Below are positions 1-5,031 of a stretch of DNA of 5,031 nt, in pieces. The DNA lies in NCBI GenBank assembly GCA_003520455.1, contig DOUV01000377.1:1-5031 (forward strand). Direction: 5' to 3'. Under the pieces are notes generated by a model, which worked only from the letters and a program-made list of their open reading frames with translations, made no database searches and was not told the origin of the DNA. A program made the translations under genes and the position numbers. Origin of the DNA: Chloroflexota bacterium. Its GTDB lineage: Bacteria > Chloroflexota > Anaerolineae > Ardenticatenales > Ardenticatenaceae. How positions within the stretch are numbered: position 1 is the first letter of the stretch; each line of letters begins with the position of its first letter.

Positions 1-1
1 C

Positions 2-18
2 CAGACTTCGGAAGTCTG
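2..18 (-). terminator. Short perfect hairpin downstream of the small minus-strand gene, possible terminator
   Basis: CAGACTTC (2-9) and GAAGTCTG (11-18) are exact reverse complements around one base, giving a 7-bp stem with a CGG loop. It lies about 18 nt past the stop of the minus-strand gene at 36-257, where an intrinsic terminator would be expected. The T tract that should follow on the minus strand would lie beyond position 1, so it cannot be seen. On the plus strand no T tract follows. It could equally be a protein-binding palindrome. Confidence 0.3.
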
Positions 19-35
19 AGGACTTGACCGGCGCT

Positions 36-257
36 CTAGCCTCGCACGAACGCCAGGGCGAGGATCCGGCAGCCGAGTCCAGCCAGGGCGACGCCGATTG
101 CCAGCAGCGTGATGGCGACCAGGGAGGCCGCGCGAGAAGAGTGGAGCGCGTGGTAGCGCTGCCGCAGGACGTCGAGGAGCCGCCAACTGCGAGCGAGAAG
201 CCAAAAGCCGGCTCCAACCAGGACAGCCGCGAGCAGGAGCATAGAGGGCGAAACCAT
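36..257 (-). CDS. Small two-helix membrane protein of unknown function (73 aa)
   Basis: The product is a short integral membrane protein that I do not recognise as any named family. Residues about 6-23 (MLLLAAVLVGAGFWLLA) and 45-70 (SLVAITLLAIGVALAGLG onward) are hydrophobic enough to span the membrane. They are joined by a basic, polar linker (about 24-44, rich in Arg and His), which predicts a cytoplasmic loop with both ends outside. The frame stays open upstream to 383, but that extension reads as non-coding sequence rich in Pro, Cys and Arg. The ATG at 255-257 is chosen because a strong promoter ends 9 nt before it and overlaps any longer version. No Shine-Dalgarno is present, which fits a leaderless mRNA. 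It is transcribed away from the other genes and no partner is visible. A real gene is likely; function is unknown. Confidence 0.62.
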   Translation of the reverse strand: MVSPSMLLLAAVLVGAGFWLLARSWRLLDVLRQRYHALHSSRAASLVAITLLAIGVALAGLGCRILALAFVRG

Positions 258-266
258 GGTGGGGCA

Positions 267-295
267 AGCATAGCGGCCGAACTCTGAGCTGTCAA
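267..295 (-). promoter_or_regulatory. Near-consensus sigma70-type promoter for the 73-aa membrane protein
   Basis: Read on the minus strand, TTGACA (295 to 290) is followed by exactly 17 nt and TATGCT (272 to 267). The -35 box is perfect and the -10 box matches TATAAT at 4 of 6 positions, including the key T1, A2 and T6. Only 9 nt separate the -10 box from the ATG at 257, so transcription would start about 0-4 nt before the start codon. This implies a leaderless or nearly leaderless mRNA and supports the chosen start. Confidence 0.7.
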
Positions 296-667
296 CCGGT
301 CGTGGCGGGCAGTTGCAGGCGGGTCGCCCTGGCAGCATGACAAAACATAATGCATCCCGAGGATGAAGAGTCCGGCGGATCATGGTGGCCGGCGATACAG
401 GCGATCAACCGACAGTATGCCCGGTAAACCCGAGGGGTTTCGTGGTTACGTTGCGATGGCCGGGCGAGAAACACGATCCAGGCATAGAAGGCGCGGGTGC
501 TGCCTGATCAGTTATTCTTCAAAAGACTGCTATCTCATTCACAATGAACAAACTGTCACTCCCTTCAGTTGAGGCTTTCATGCCTGATTCATATTGACAG
601 CCTATCGTAACGGTGGGAGAGGGGAGCACATTAGCCACCCGTTCCGTTGTTTATAAAGGGGATGACC
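296..667. other. Intergenic stretch without a convincing gene
   Basis: No open frame here has plausible protein composition or a ribosome site. It contains small hairpins: AAACCC/GGGTTT with a GAG loop (426-440), CAGGCA/TGCCTG (479-506), and an imperfect AACGGTGG/CCACCCGTT pair (609-643). None has a T tract marking a terminator. The part from about 507 to 605 is clearly richer in A and T than the rest of the window. It may hold the promoter for the transposase fragment: TTGAGG (569-574), 17 nt, TATTGA (592-597) is a weak candidate. A perfect TTGACA at 594-599 has no matching -10 box at normal spacing. Confidence 0.5.
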
Positions 668-1123
668 ATGGCGCTATACGTTCGAGAACTCAAGCACGCT
701 GAAGAACAGCAGTTGCGCCAGTGGCTCGATGGAGATGACCCTGACCTGCGCCACCGGGCGCGAGTTATTCTGCTCTCCAGCGAGGGGTACCGGGTGCCGG
801 AAATTGGCCCGATGGTGAACGCCCACCCGACCAATCTCCGGAAGTGGATCCACCGCTTTAACCAGCGTGGCCTGCGCGGTTTGATTAGCGCTCGATCGGG
901 GGGGCCACCGCCACGCTTCACCACGGCTCAGCGAGGGCAGATCGTTGAGTTGGCGCTGAGCAGCCCACGCGATCTCGGGCTCAGCTTCAGCCGCTGGACG
1001 CTCCATAAACTCGCGGAGCAGTGTGTCAAGCGCGGGATCGTGGACAGCATCAGCCACGAGTACGTGCGTCAGATTCTCCTGGCGGCCGACGCTGATTATC
1101 GCCATCCTACTCGCCGTAACGGT
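606..1123 (+). mobile_element. Truncated IS630-family element remnant bracketed by a 9-nt direct repeat
   Basis: The recognisable transposase homology (about 668-1112) sits between two copies of CGTAACGGT, at 606-614 and 1115-1123. The right copy falls where similarity to IS630 transposases appears to stop. Known IS630/Tc1-type elements duplicate only a TA dinucleotide at the target; TA is present inside the repeat. No good terminal inverted repeats are visible: the sequences just inside the two copies match only loosely. The whole DDE catalytic half is missing. The boundaries are therefore a hypothesis. A 9-nt repeat could arise by chance in GC-rich DNA, although its placement is suggestive. 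Confidence 0.35.
656..661 (+). promoter_or_regulatory. Shine-Dalgarno deciding the transposase-fragment start
   Basis: AAGGGG lies 6 nt before the ATG at 668 and directly abuts the alternative ATG at 662. Spacing therefore favours 668. The TTG at 647 has no comparable site upstream. Confidence 0.55.
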
Positions 1124-1249
1124 CATGCCGGCGGCAGGAGTACCCTTGGCGCCGGTTCCCGGGCTATTCGTAGCGAGCCGATCCGTACGCCCCGGGCGGC
1201 TGCGGCCGAGCGAGTCCGCGAGGCCCGCTTCAGCACCGGTACAGACTAG
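668..1249 (+). CDS. Truncated IS630-family transposase: helix-turn-helix DNA-binding half only, with unrelated C-terminal tail
   Basis: The 193-aa product carries the N-terminal DNA-binding half of an IS630-family transposase. Residues about 28-72 match the first helix-turn-helix, including HRARVILLSSEG, an EIG turn and LRKWIHRFNQRGLRGL. A Gly/Pro-rich linker (78-83) follows, then the second homeodomain-like unit at about 84-137 (RFTTAQRGQIVELAL, RWTLHKLAEQ, SISHEYVRQIL). In full-length relatives this is followed by a TWK-type linker and a DDE catalytic domain, for a total of roughly 340-360 aa. Here similarity fades at about residues 140-149 and the rest is Arg/Ala-rich sequence with no catalytic acids. 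It therefore cannot act as a transposase. The start at ATG 668 follows from the AAGGGG site; ATG 662 is the alternative. It is most likely a decaying remnant. A domesticated DNA-binding protein is possible but unsupported, since no conserved partner is visible. Confidence 0.68.
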   Translation: MALYVRELKHAEEQQLRQWLDGDDPDLRHRARVILLSSEGYRVPEIGPMVNAHPTNLRKWIHRFNQRGLRGLISARSGGPPPRFTTAQRGQIVELALSSPRDLGLSFSRWTLHKLAEQCVKRGIVDSISHEYVRQILLAADADYRHPTRRNGHAGGRSTLGAGSRAIRSEPIRTPRAAAAERVREARFSTGTD

Positions 1250-1260
1250 CATCGTGGCCC

Positions 1261-1315
1261 GACGGTGGCAGGCCGCATCACTCCACTGCGACCCCATATA
1301 AGGCCTGCCACCGTC
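1261..1315. promoter_or_regulatory. Perfect 14-bp inverted repeat with a TATAAG box at the loop edge
   Basis: GACGGTGGCAGGCC (1261-1274) and GGCCTGCCACCGTC (1302-1315) are exact reverse complements, separated by 27 nt. As RNA this would be a very stable hairpin, but no T tract follows, so it is not an ordinary terminator. A TATAAG hexamer (1297-1302, 5 of 6 against TATAAT) touches the right arm. If it is a -10 box, transcription would begin inside the right arm and the left arm would cover the -35 area, the layout of a repressor operator. No good -35 hexamer is seen at 16-18 nt. It could be an operator for the downstream membrane-protein operon, an RNA leader structure, or a remnant of the mobile element. 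Confidence 0.55.
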
Positions 1316-1355
1316 CTCATCACTGCGGCGGACGACCGGGCCTCCGTTCACGCGC

Positions 1356-1399
1356 GGGGGGACCAGGCTACACGACAATGCCCACGGTCCCCTCTTTTT
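1356..1399 (+). terminator. Intrinsic terminator just upstream of the glycosyltransferase operon
   Basis: GGGGACC (1358-1361 plus ACC to 1364) pairs with GGTCCCC (1386-1392). It extends outward by a G-U and a G-C pair (1357/1393, 1356/1394) and inward by GGC (1366-1368) with GCC (1380-1382) across a small internal loop. TTTTT (1395-1399) follows directly, the classical rho-independent form. It works only on the plus strand, since GCGCG follows on the other side. It lies 107 nt after the transposase-fragment stop and ends 22 nt before the ATG at 1422. It may insulate the operon from upstream transcription, or act as a conditional attenuator inside the operon's own leader. Confidence 0.68.
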
Positions 1400-1421
1400 G
1401 TTCCTGCCACCTGCGACACCA

Positions 1422-2945
1422 ATGAGCACTTCGGTAGCCTCGTCCAAGCAATCAGCGGCCGCACTCGCCGTGCAATCATCCACCGGAATCGGGGTGCGAG
1501 CAGGCACGGCCGTGGCCGTTACCTTCCTGGCGGCTGCCCTGCGGCTCTGGGGGCTCGGGCGTGAGAGCATCTGGCTCGATGAGGCCACGAGCCTCTTTCT
1601 CGCCCGGATGGATCTGCCGGCGCTCGTTGCCTGGACCGCGCACGATATCCACCCGCCGCTGTACTACATTCTGCTGCATTTCTGGCTTGTCTTCGGAACG
1701 TCGGAAGCGGCGCTGCGAGCGTTGAGCGCGGTGGCCGGTGTGCTGGCTGTTCCGCTGACCTGGATCCTTGGTGAGCGGCTGTGGGGCCGGCGGGAGGGAC
1801 TGATCGCGGCGCTGCTGGTAGCGGTCGCCCCGCTGCACATCTGGTACTCTCAAGAAACCCGGATGTACGCCCTGGTCGCCCTCCTCGGGCTGGCGGCATC
1901 GTTCTGCTTCTGGCGGGCGATCGTCGCGGGCGGCGGCCCGCTCTGGCTCCTGGGCTACGGTGTGAGCCTGGCAGTCGGGCTCTACACGCACTACTACAGC
2001 CTGTTTGTTCTTGGCGGCCACGGAGCCTTCGTCCTGTGGTTGCTGATCACGCGGCCCGACCGGCGGAACCGGCTGGTGAGGTTCGCCCTGGCTACCGCGG
2101 TCGCCCTGCTGGCCTTCGCGCCGTGGATGCCGACGGTCGTTCGGCAGGTGCGGACGGGCGGCGGCGGCTGGGTCGAGCAGACCATCGGTGCGCCCGGACC
2201 GCGAGCCCTCCTCGATACCTTGATCGCATTCAGCCTCGGAACGGTGCCGAAGGCCCTGCCCGCCCTGGTTCGCCGTACGGGCTACTTCCTCTTTCTCGCC
2301 GCTGCCGGGTGGGCGATCCTGGCCGGGGTGGCCGGCCGCGGGCCCGTTCAGGTGACCCGCCGGCGGCGCGACGCGCTGGTCTTCGCTCTGTGTATCTCGG
2401 TGGTCCCGGTCCTCGTCGCGTGGACCATTTCGCAGGTCAAACCGCTCTTCTCCTTGCGCTACTTCCTGCCTTTCCTACCGCCCTTCCTGCTGCTGGTCGC
2501 GCATGGACTCGCGCGATTGCCCGGCCGGGGCGTGTGGGCGGGAGCCACCGTGGTGCTAGTCGCCCTGGCGTTGGCGGGGACGGTGCGGCAAGCCCAGATG
2601 CTGCAGAAAGACGACTGGCGGGACGCCGCGGCGATCATCGCGGACGCCGGGCAGCCTGACGACGCGCTGCTTTTCAGTCCGGGCTGGAACTACAAGGCCT
2701 TCGATTACTACGCTGCGAGGCGCTATCCTGAGATTGTGCTGCCGGTGCCGGTGCCGGCGACGATCGAGTCTGACCTTCCCGCGCATCTTCTGGCGCACGA
2801 GCGCGTCTGGTTACTCGATCAGCCCAATCACTATACCGATCCGGCCGGCCGCGTCCGTCGGTGGCTCACGGCCCACTGGCGCCGGGTGGCGAGCTACGAC
2901 ATTCGTGGTGTGGGAGCGGTGACGCTCTTTGAACGACTCCCATGA
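1422..2945 (+). CDS. Family-39-like GT-C glycosyltransferase, integral membrane (PMT_2 type), first tandem copy (507 aa)
   Basis: This is a polytopic enzyme expected to move a sugar from a polyprenyl-phosphate donor to an acceptor on the outer face of the cytoplasmic membrane. About 11-12 hydrophobic segments run from residue 27 to 388, followed by a soluble domain (about 389-507). The first outer loop holds the acidic pair D53-E54 in a WLDEATS context, the usual catalytic position in GT-C enzymes of this type. Other hallmarks are HPPLYY (77-82), PLHIWYSQETRMYA (137-150), LYTHYY (187-192), RYFLPFLP (346-353) and KDDWRDAA (396-403), which opens the C-terminal domain. Length is typical. I chose ATG 1422 over TTG 1398, whose frame extends into the terminator, and over GTG 1494; none has a clear Shine-Dalgarno. 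The stop overlaps the next start by 4 nt (ATGA). Donor sugar and acceptor are unknown; fold and class are secure, exact role is not. Confidence 0.9.
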   Translation: MSTSVASSKQSAAALAVQSSTGIGVRAGTAVAVTFLAAALRLWGLGRESIWLDEATSLFLARMDLPALVAWTAHDIHPPLYYILLHFWLVFGTSEAALRALSAVAGVLAVPLTWILGERLWGRREGLIAALLVAVAPLHIWYSQETRMYALVALLGLAASFCFWRAIVAGGGPLWLLGYGVSLAVGLYTHYYSLFVLGGHGAFVLWLLITRPDRRNRLVRFALATAVALLAFAPWMPTVVRQVRTGGGGWVEQTIGAPGPRALLDTLIAFSLGTVPKALPALVRRTGYFLFLAAAGWAILAGVAGRGPVQVTRRRRDALVFALCISVVPVLVAWTISQVKPLFSLRYFLPFLPPFLLLVAHGLARLPGRGVWAGATVVLVALALAGTVRQAQMLQKDDWRDAAAIIADAGQPDDALLFSPGWNYKAFDYYAARRYPEIVLPVPVPATIESDLPAHLLAHERVWLLDQPNHYTDPAGRVRRWLTAHWRRVASYDIRGVGAVTLFERLP

Positions 2946-4423
2946 GTTTGCTTTCTCCTTCGGCTGCGGCGACCCGAGCGCGGACAGAGCTGCGGCTGCC
3001 GGTCTGGTGGCCGGTGGCAGCCCTGACCGTCCTCGCGGCGGCGCTGCGTCTCTTCCACCTGGGCCGCGAGAGCCTCTGGTTCGATGAGGTCTACAGTATC
3101 TGGGTCGCGCAGGGACCGATGTGGTCGCTGCCGACCCTATTGGCGTGGAAGGTGCCGTTCCCACTCTACTACAGCCTGCTCCACGGGTGGCTGCTTGTCT
3201 TTGGGCCGGGACCAGTGGCGCTGCGCCTCTTCAGCGTCAGCGCCGGGGTCGCCAGTGTGCCGTTGCTCTGGCGATTCACCGCGCGCCGGCTGGGCGCGGC
3301 GGCGGCGTTCTGGGCAGCGGCCCTGTTGGCCGTCTCGCCGCTGCACATCTGGTACTCCCAGGAGGGGCGGCAGTACGCCCTGGTCGTCCTGCTGGTGATT
3401 CTCGCGGCTGACGCCCTCCAGCACGCCCTGCTCGAGGATCGCCGGCGCGATTGGGCCGTTTACGCGCTGTGGGCGACAGCGGCCCTCTACACCCACTACT
3501 ACGCCGGGTTCGTGCTCGCCGGTTTCGGCCTGGTCGCGCTCTGGTCGTGGTGGCACAAGGGCCACCACCGGGCCGGCTTTGTGCGTCTGGTGCTGGCCCA
3601 CCTCACGGTAGGGGTGCTCTTCGCGCCTGAGCTGATCGTGCCACTCGGCCAGGCCCAGAGCGGGACCTGGAACTGGGTGGCGGCCAAATACGGGGTGCCC
3701 GGCCTGCGGCAACTGTATGATCTGGCAGCGGCGCTGACGTACGGCACCCTCTTCGACCCGAGCCCGCTGCTCAAGCTGGCCGTGTTGGGACTGTACAGCC
3801 TGGCCGCCCTGGTGGGCATCAGTGCCCTGCGCCGCGGGGAGGAGCGGCCGGTGCTGCTCCTTGTCGTTGCCTGGCTGGGGACGGCTCCGCTCCTGGCCTT
3901 CTTGATCTCCCAGATCGCCCCGCTTTTCCTGACTCGCTACCTCCTGCCGGTCCTGCCGGCCTACCTGGTCCTGGTCGCCGCCGGCGTCGGCCGGCTCAAA
4001 CCGCCGTATGCCCGCCGGCTTGGGGGGGCGTTGTTGCTGGCGATGTCGCTTGTTGCCGCCCTCCCAATCTATGCCGGGGGCCTGAAGGAAGATTGGCGCG
4101 GGGTTGCTCAGGTTGTTGCCACCCAAGAGCAGCCCGGCGACCTCATCGTCCTCGTCGATGAGGACATCGCTATCCCGTTCGACTACTACTACACCGGACG
4201 GGCCGATCAACTTCGCATCTCGCGGGGTGTGACCGATCCGGCGAAGATTGGGGCGATGGTCGCGCCGGCCCTCGCCGGCCACGGGCGCCTCTGGCTGGTG
4301 GCCAGCCACGCCCCGGGCGAGCAAGTCAAGCATTGGCTGCTGGCCGCCCCCGGCCTGGTTCTGGTATCCCACCAGCCGTTTCAAGGGCTGGAGCTCATGC
4401 TCTTCCAGGTGGGACCAGGCTGA
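2942..4423 (+). CDS. Family-39-like GT-C glycosyltransferase, second tandem copy lacking the HPP motif (493 aa)
   Basis: This protein is a diverged paralogue of the preceding gene with the same plan: a basic cytoplasmic N-terminus, about 11-12 membrane segments (20-377) and a soluble C-terminal domain (about 378-493). Shared landmarks, in order, are LGRESLWFDE with acidic pair D48-E49, PLHIWYSQE (133-141), LYTHYY (182-187), RYLLPVLP (332-339) and KEDWR (382-386). One hallmark differs: HPPLYY of the first copy reads PFPLYY (72-77), with about three residues deleted just before it, so the conserved His is gone. The acidic pair is intact, so the enzyme may be active with altered specificity; inactivity is possible. 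The ATG overlaps the upstream stop (ATGA) and no Shine-Dalgarno is evident, so translation is probably coupled. Its stop overlaps the next start by one base. Family assignment is secure; substrate is unknown. Confidence 0.9.
   Translation: MSLLSPSAAATRARTELRLPVWWPVAALTVLAAALRLFHLGRESLWFDEVYSIWVAQGPMWSLPTLLAWKVPFPLYYSLLHGWLLVFGPGPVALRLFSVSAGVASVPLLWRFTARRLGAAAAFWAAALLAVSPLHIWYSQEGRQYALVVLLVILAADALQHALLEDRRRDWAVYALWATAALYTHYYAGFVLAGFGLVALWSWWHKGHHRAGFVRLVLAHLTVGVLFAPELIVPLGQAQSGTWNWVAAKYGVPGLRQLYDLAAALTYGTLFDPSPLLKLAVLGLYSLAALVGISALRRGEERPVLLLVVAWLGTAPLLAFLISQIAPLFLTRYLLPVLPAYLVLVAAGVGRLKPPYARRLGGALLLAMSLVAALPIYAGGLKEDWRGVAQVVATQEQPGDLIVLVDEDIAIPFDYYYTGRADQLRISRGVTDPAKIGAMVAPALAGHGRLWLVASHAPGEQVKHWLLAAPGLVLVSHQPFQGLELMLFQVGPG
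4407..4412 (+). promoter_or_regulatory. Shine-Dalgarno for the third operon gene
   Basis: AGGTGG lies inside the last codons of the second glycosyltransferase, 10 nt before the ATG at 4423. With the TGATG stop/start overlap, it supports re-initiation at 4423 rather than at a later codon. Confidence 0.5.
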
Positions 4424-5031
4424 TGCGCCGCTCGTTGGGGATCGTCGCGCTGCCACCGGCAGACCAGGCGCGTGCCAGGCCGGTGCGAGCGCAGGCCTCG
4501 GTGGCGATCGCGCCGTGGGGTGTCGTCCTGATATGGACCGCGCTGGCGCCGATCCTGACATGGCCCCTCGCCGCGCATCTGAGCACAGCAGTGGCGGGTC
4601 CTCCGGGTGATAATTTCGAGTACCTCTGGAAGGTCTGGTGGGTTCGCCACGCGCTGCTCGACCTCGGCCGCTCGCCGCTCTTTAACCCAGACATCTTCGC
4701 GCCGGTCGGCTACCCCCTCGCCCTGAGCGAGACAACCCTGGCCCATCTGCTTCCCAGCCTGCCGCTCACACTTGCGTTTGGTGAAGTCGCCAGCTACAAC
4801 CTCCTCATGCTGGCCAGCTTCGTCCTGAGCGGGCTCGCGATGTGGTTGCTGGCGTGGCGGTTGACCGGCCAGCGGGGGGCGGCCTGGCTGGCGGGACTCG
4901 TCTGGGCCTTCAGCCCGTACCGTGTGGCGCACCTGGGGGCGGGGCATCTCCCATTGATGGGGACGGCCTGGCTCCCACTCTGTTTTCTGTACGCGGACCG
5001 GGCCATCCGGAGCGGGCGGCGGCGGGACGGC
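4423..5031 (+). CDS. Polytopic membrane protein, probably GT-C-like glycosyltransferase (5' part, runs off the window)
   Basis: The frame from ATG 4423 is open for 203 codons to the last base with no stop, so the gene is cut by the window edge. After a basic N-terminus (1-30) come a hydrophobic segment (about 32-50), a long outer loop (51-104), then segments at about 105-120, 125-145, 152-166 and 176-190. The loop carries GDNFEYLWKVWW (62-73) with D63 and E66, followed by NPDIFAPVGYP (88-98). An acidic motif after helix 1 and a 'F-x-P-x-G-Y' segment are common in large uncharacterised membrane proteins often described as GT-C or YfhO-like. This is a different subfamily from the two upstream copies: it lacks the SQE and THYY motifs in the visible part. 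TGATG overlap and an AGGTGG ribosome site tie it to the operon. Membrane location and operon membership are firm; glycosyltransferase activity is inferred from general plan and neighbours. Confidence 0.82.
   Translation, partial: MRRSLGIVALPPADQARARPVRAQASVAIAPWGVVLIWTALAPILTWPLAAHLSTAVAGPPGDNFEYLWKVWWVRHALLDLGRSPLFNPDIFAPVGYPLALSETTLAHLLPSLPLTLAFGEVASYNLLMLASFVLSGLAMWLLAWRLTGQRGAAWLAGLVWAFSPYRVAHLGAGHLPLMGTAWLPLCFLYADRAIRSGRRRDG

Noticed and set aside
24..287. 87-aa plus-strand frame at the left end.
   Set aside because: It is antisense to the hydrophobic two-helix protein and its promoter. It is highly polar and repetitive in Arg/Gln/Gly, as expected for a shadow.
426..440. AAACCC-GAG-GGGTTT hairpin as a terminator.
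   Set aside because: There is no T tract on either side and no gene ends nearby; it is a small stem likely to occur by chance.
594..599. Perfect TTGACA as a -35 box for the transposase fragment.
   Set aside because: At 16-18 nt downstream the sequence is GGGAGAGG-like with no -10 resemblance, so the hexamer alone is not evidence for a promoter.
1255..1400. T-box riboswitch upstream of the operon (ACGGTGGCA resembles the T-box core, followed later by a terminator).
   Set aside because: The bases after GGTGGCA do not continue as the conserved ACCGCGG-type core, no specifier stem is recognisable, and the downstream gene is not an aminoacyl-tRNA synthetase or amino-acid gene.
1398..1421. Upstream TTG start adding 8 residues to the first glycosyltransferase.
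   Set aside because: The TTG overlaps the terminator's T tract, has no ribosome site, and the ATG at 1422 gives an MS start of similar length to the paralogue's N-terminus.
674..1588. Long minus-strand open frame of 304 aa.
   Set aside because: It runs antisense through the transposase fragment, the inverted repeat, the terminator and the start of the first glycosyltransferase. Its composition is Arg/Ala/Pro-rich with no domain; it is a high-GC shadow.
1781..2659. 292-aa plus-strand frame inside the first glycosyltransferase.
   Set aside because: It is an out-of-frame reading rich in Arg, Gly and Pro, overlapping a secure gene; no ribosome site or domain.
3137..4561. Very long minus-strand open frame of 474 aa.
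   Set aside because: It is antisense to the second glycosyltransferase, whose motifs and helices are unmistakable. The antisense product is Gln/Arg/Gly-rich without hydrophobic core patterning.
1..5031. CRISPR array, tRNA or rRNA genes.
   Set aside because: No regularly spaced repeats and no cloverleaf or rRNA-like conserved segments were seen on either strand.

Overview
The window is GC-rich DNA with tightly packed coding and three overlapping genes for multi-pass membrane proteins. The protein style (family-39-like GT-C transferases with SQE and THYY motifs, an IS630-type transposase fragment) resembles Thermomicrobia or Sphaerobacter-like Chloroflexota. That assignment is inference from style, since no taxonomic marker gene is present.

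Layout: (1) On the minus strand at 36-257 is a small gene for a two-helix membrane protein. It is driven by a near-consensus promoter (TTGACA, 17-nt spacer, TATGCT) so close to the ATG that the mRNA should be almost leaderless. (2) Positions 296-667 hold no convincing gene and include an AT-richer patch around 507-605. (3) At 668-1249 on the plus strand is the DNA-binding half of an IS630-family transposase, with no DDE catalytic domain and an unrelated C-terminal tail. A 9-nt direct repeat (606-614 and 1115-1123) brackets the recognisable part. (4) Positions 1250-1421 form a structured leader. It has a perfect 14-bp inverted repeat with a TATAAG box at the loop edge, then an intrinsic terminator ending only 22 nt before the next start codon. 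(5) From 1422 to the right edge runs an operon of three membrane proteins. Two are divergent tandem paralogues of the PMT_2/family-39 GT-C glycosyltransferases (1422-2945 and 2942-4423). The third is a different polytopic, probably GT-C-like, protein (4423 to beyond 5031) that runs off the window without a stop.

The operon genes overlap by 4 nt (ATGA) and 1 nt (TGATG), so they are probably co-transcribed and translationally coupled. The likely shared theme is transfer of sugars from polyprenyl-phosphate donors on the outer face of the membrane, for a glycan, glycolipid or glycoprotein; the sugar and acceptor cannot be read from sequence. The most distinctive points are the terminator immediately upstream of the operon (possible attenuation), the loss of the HPP motif in the second paralogue, and the truncated transposase. 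I found no CRISPR array, tRNA, rRNA or clearly new multi-gene system.
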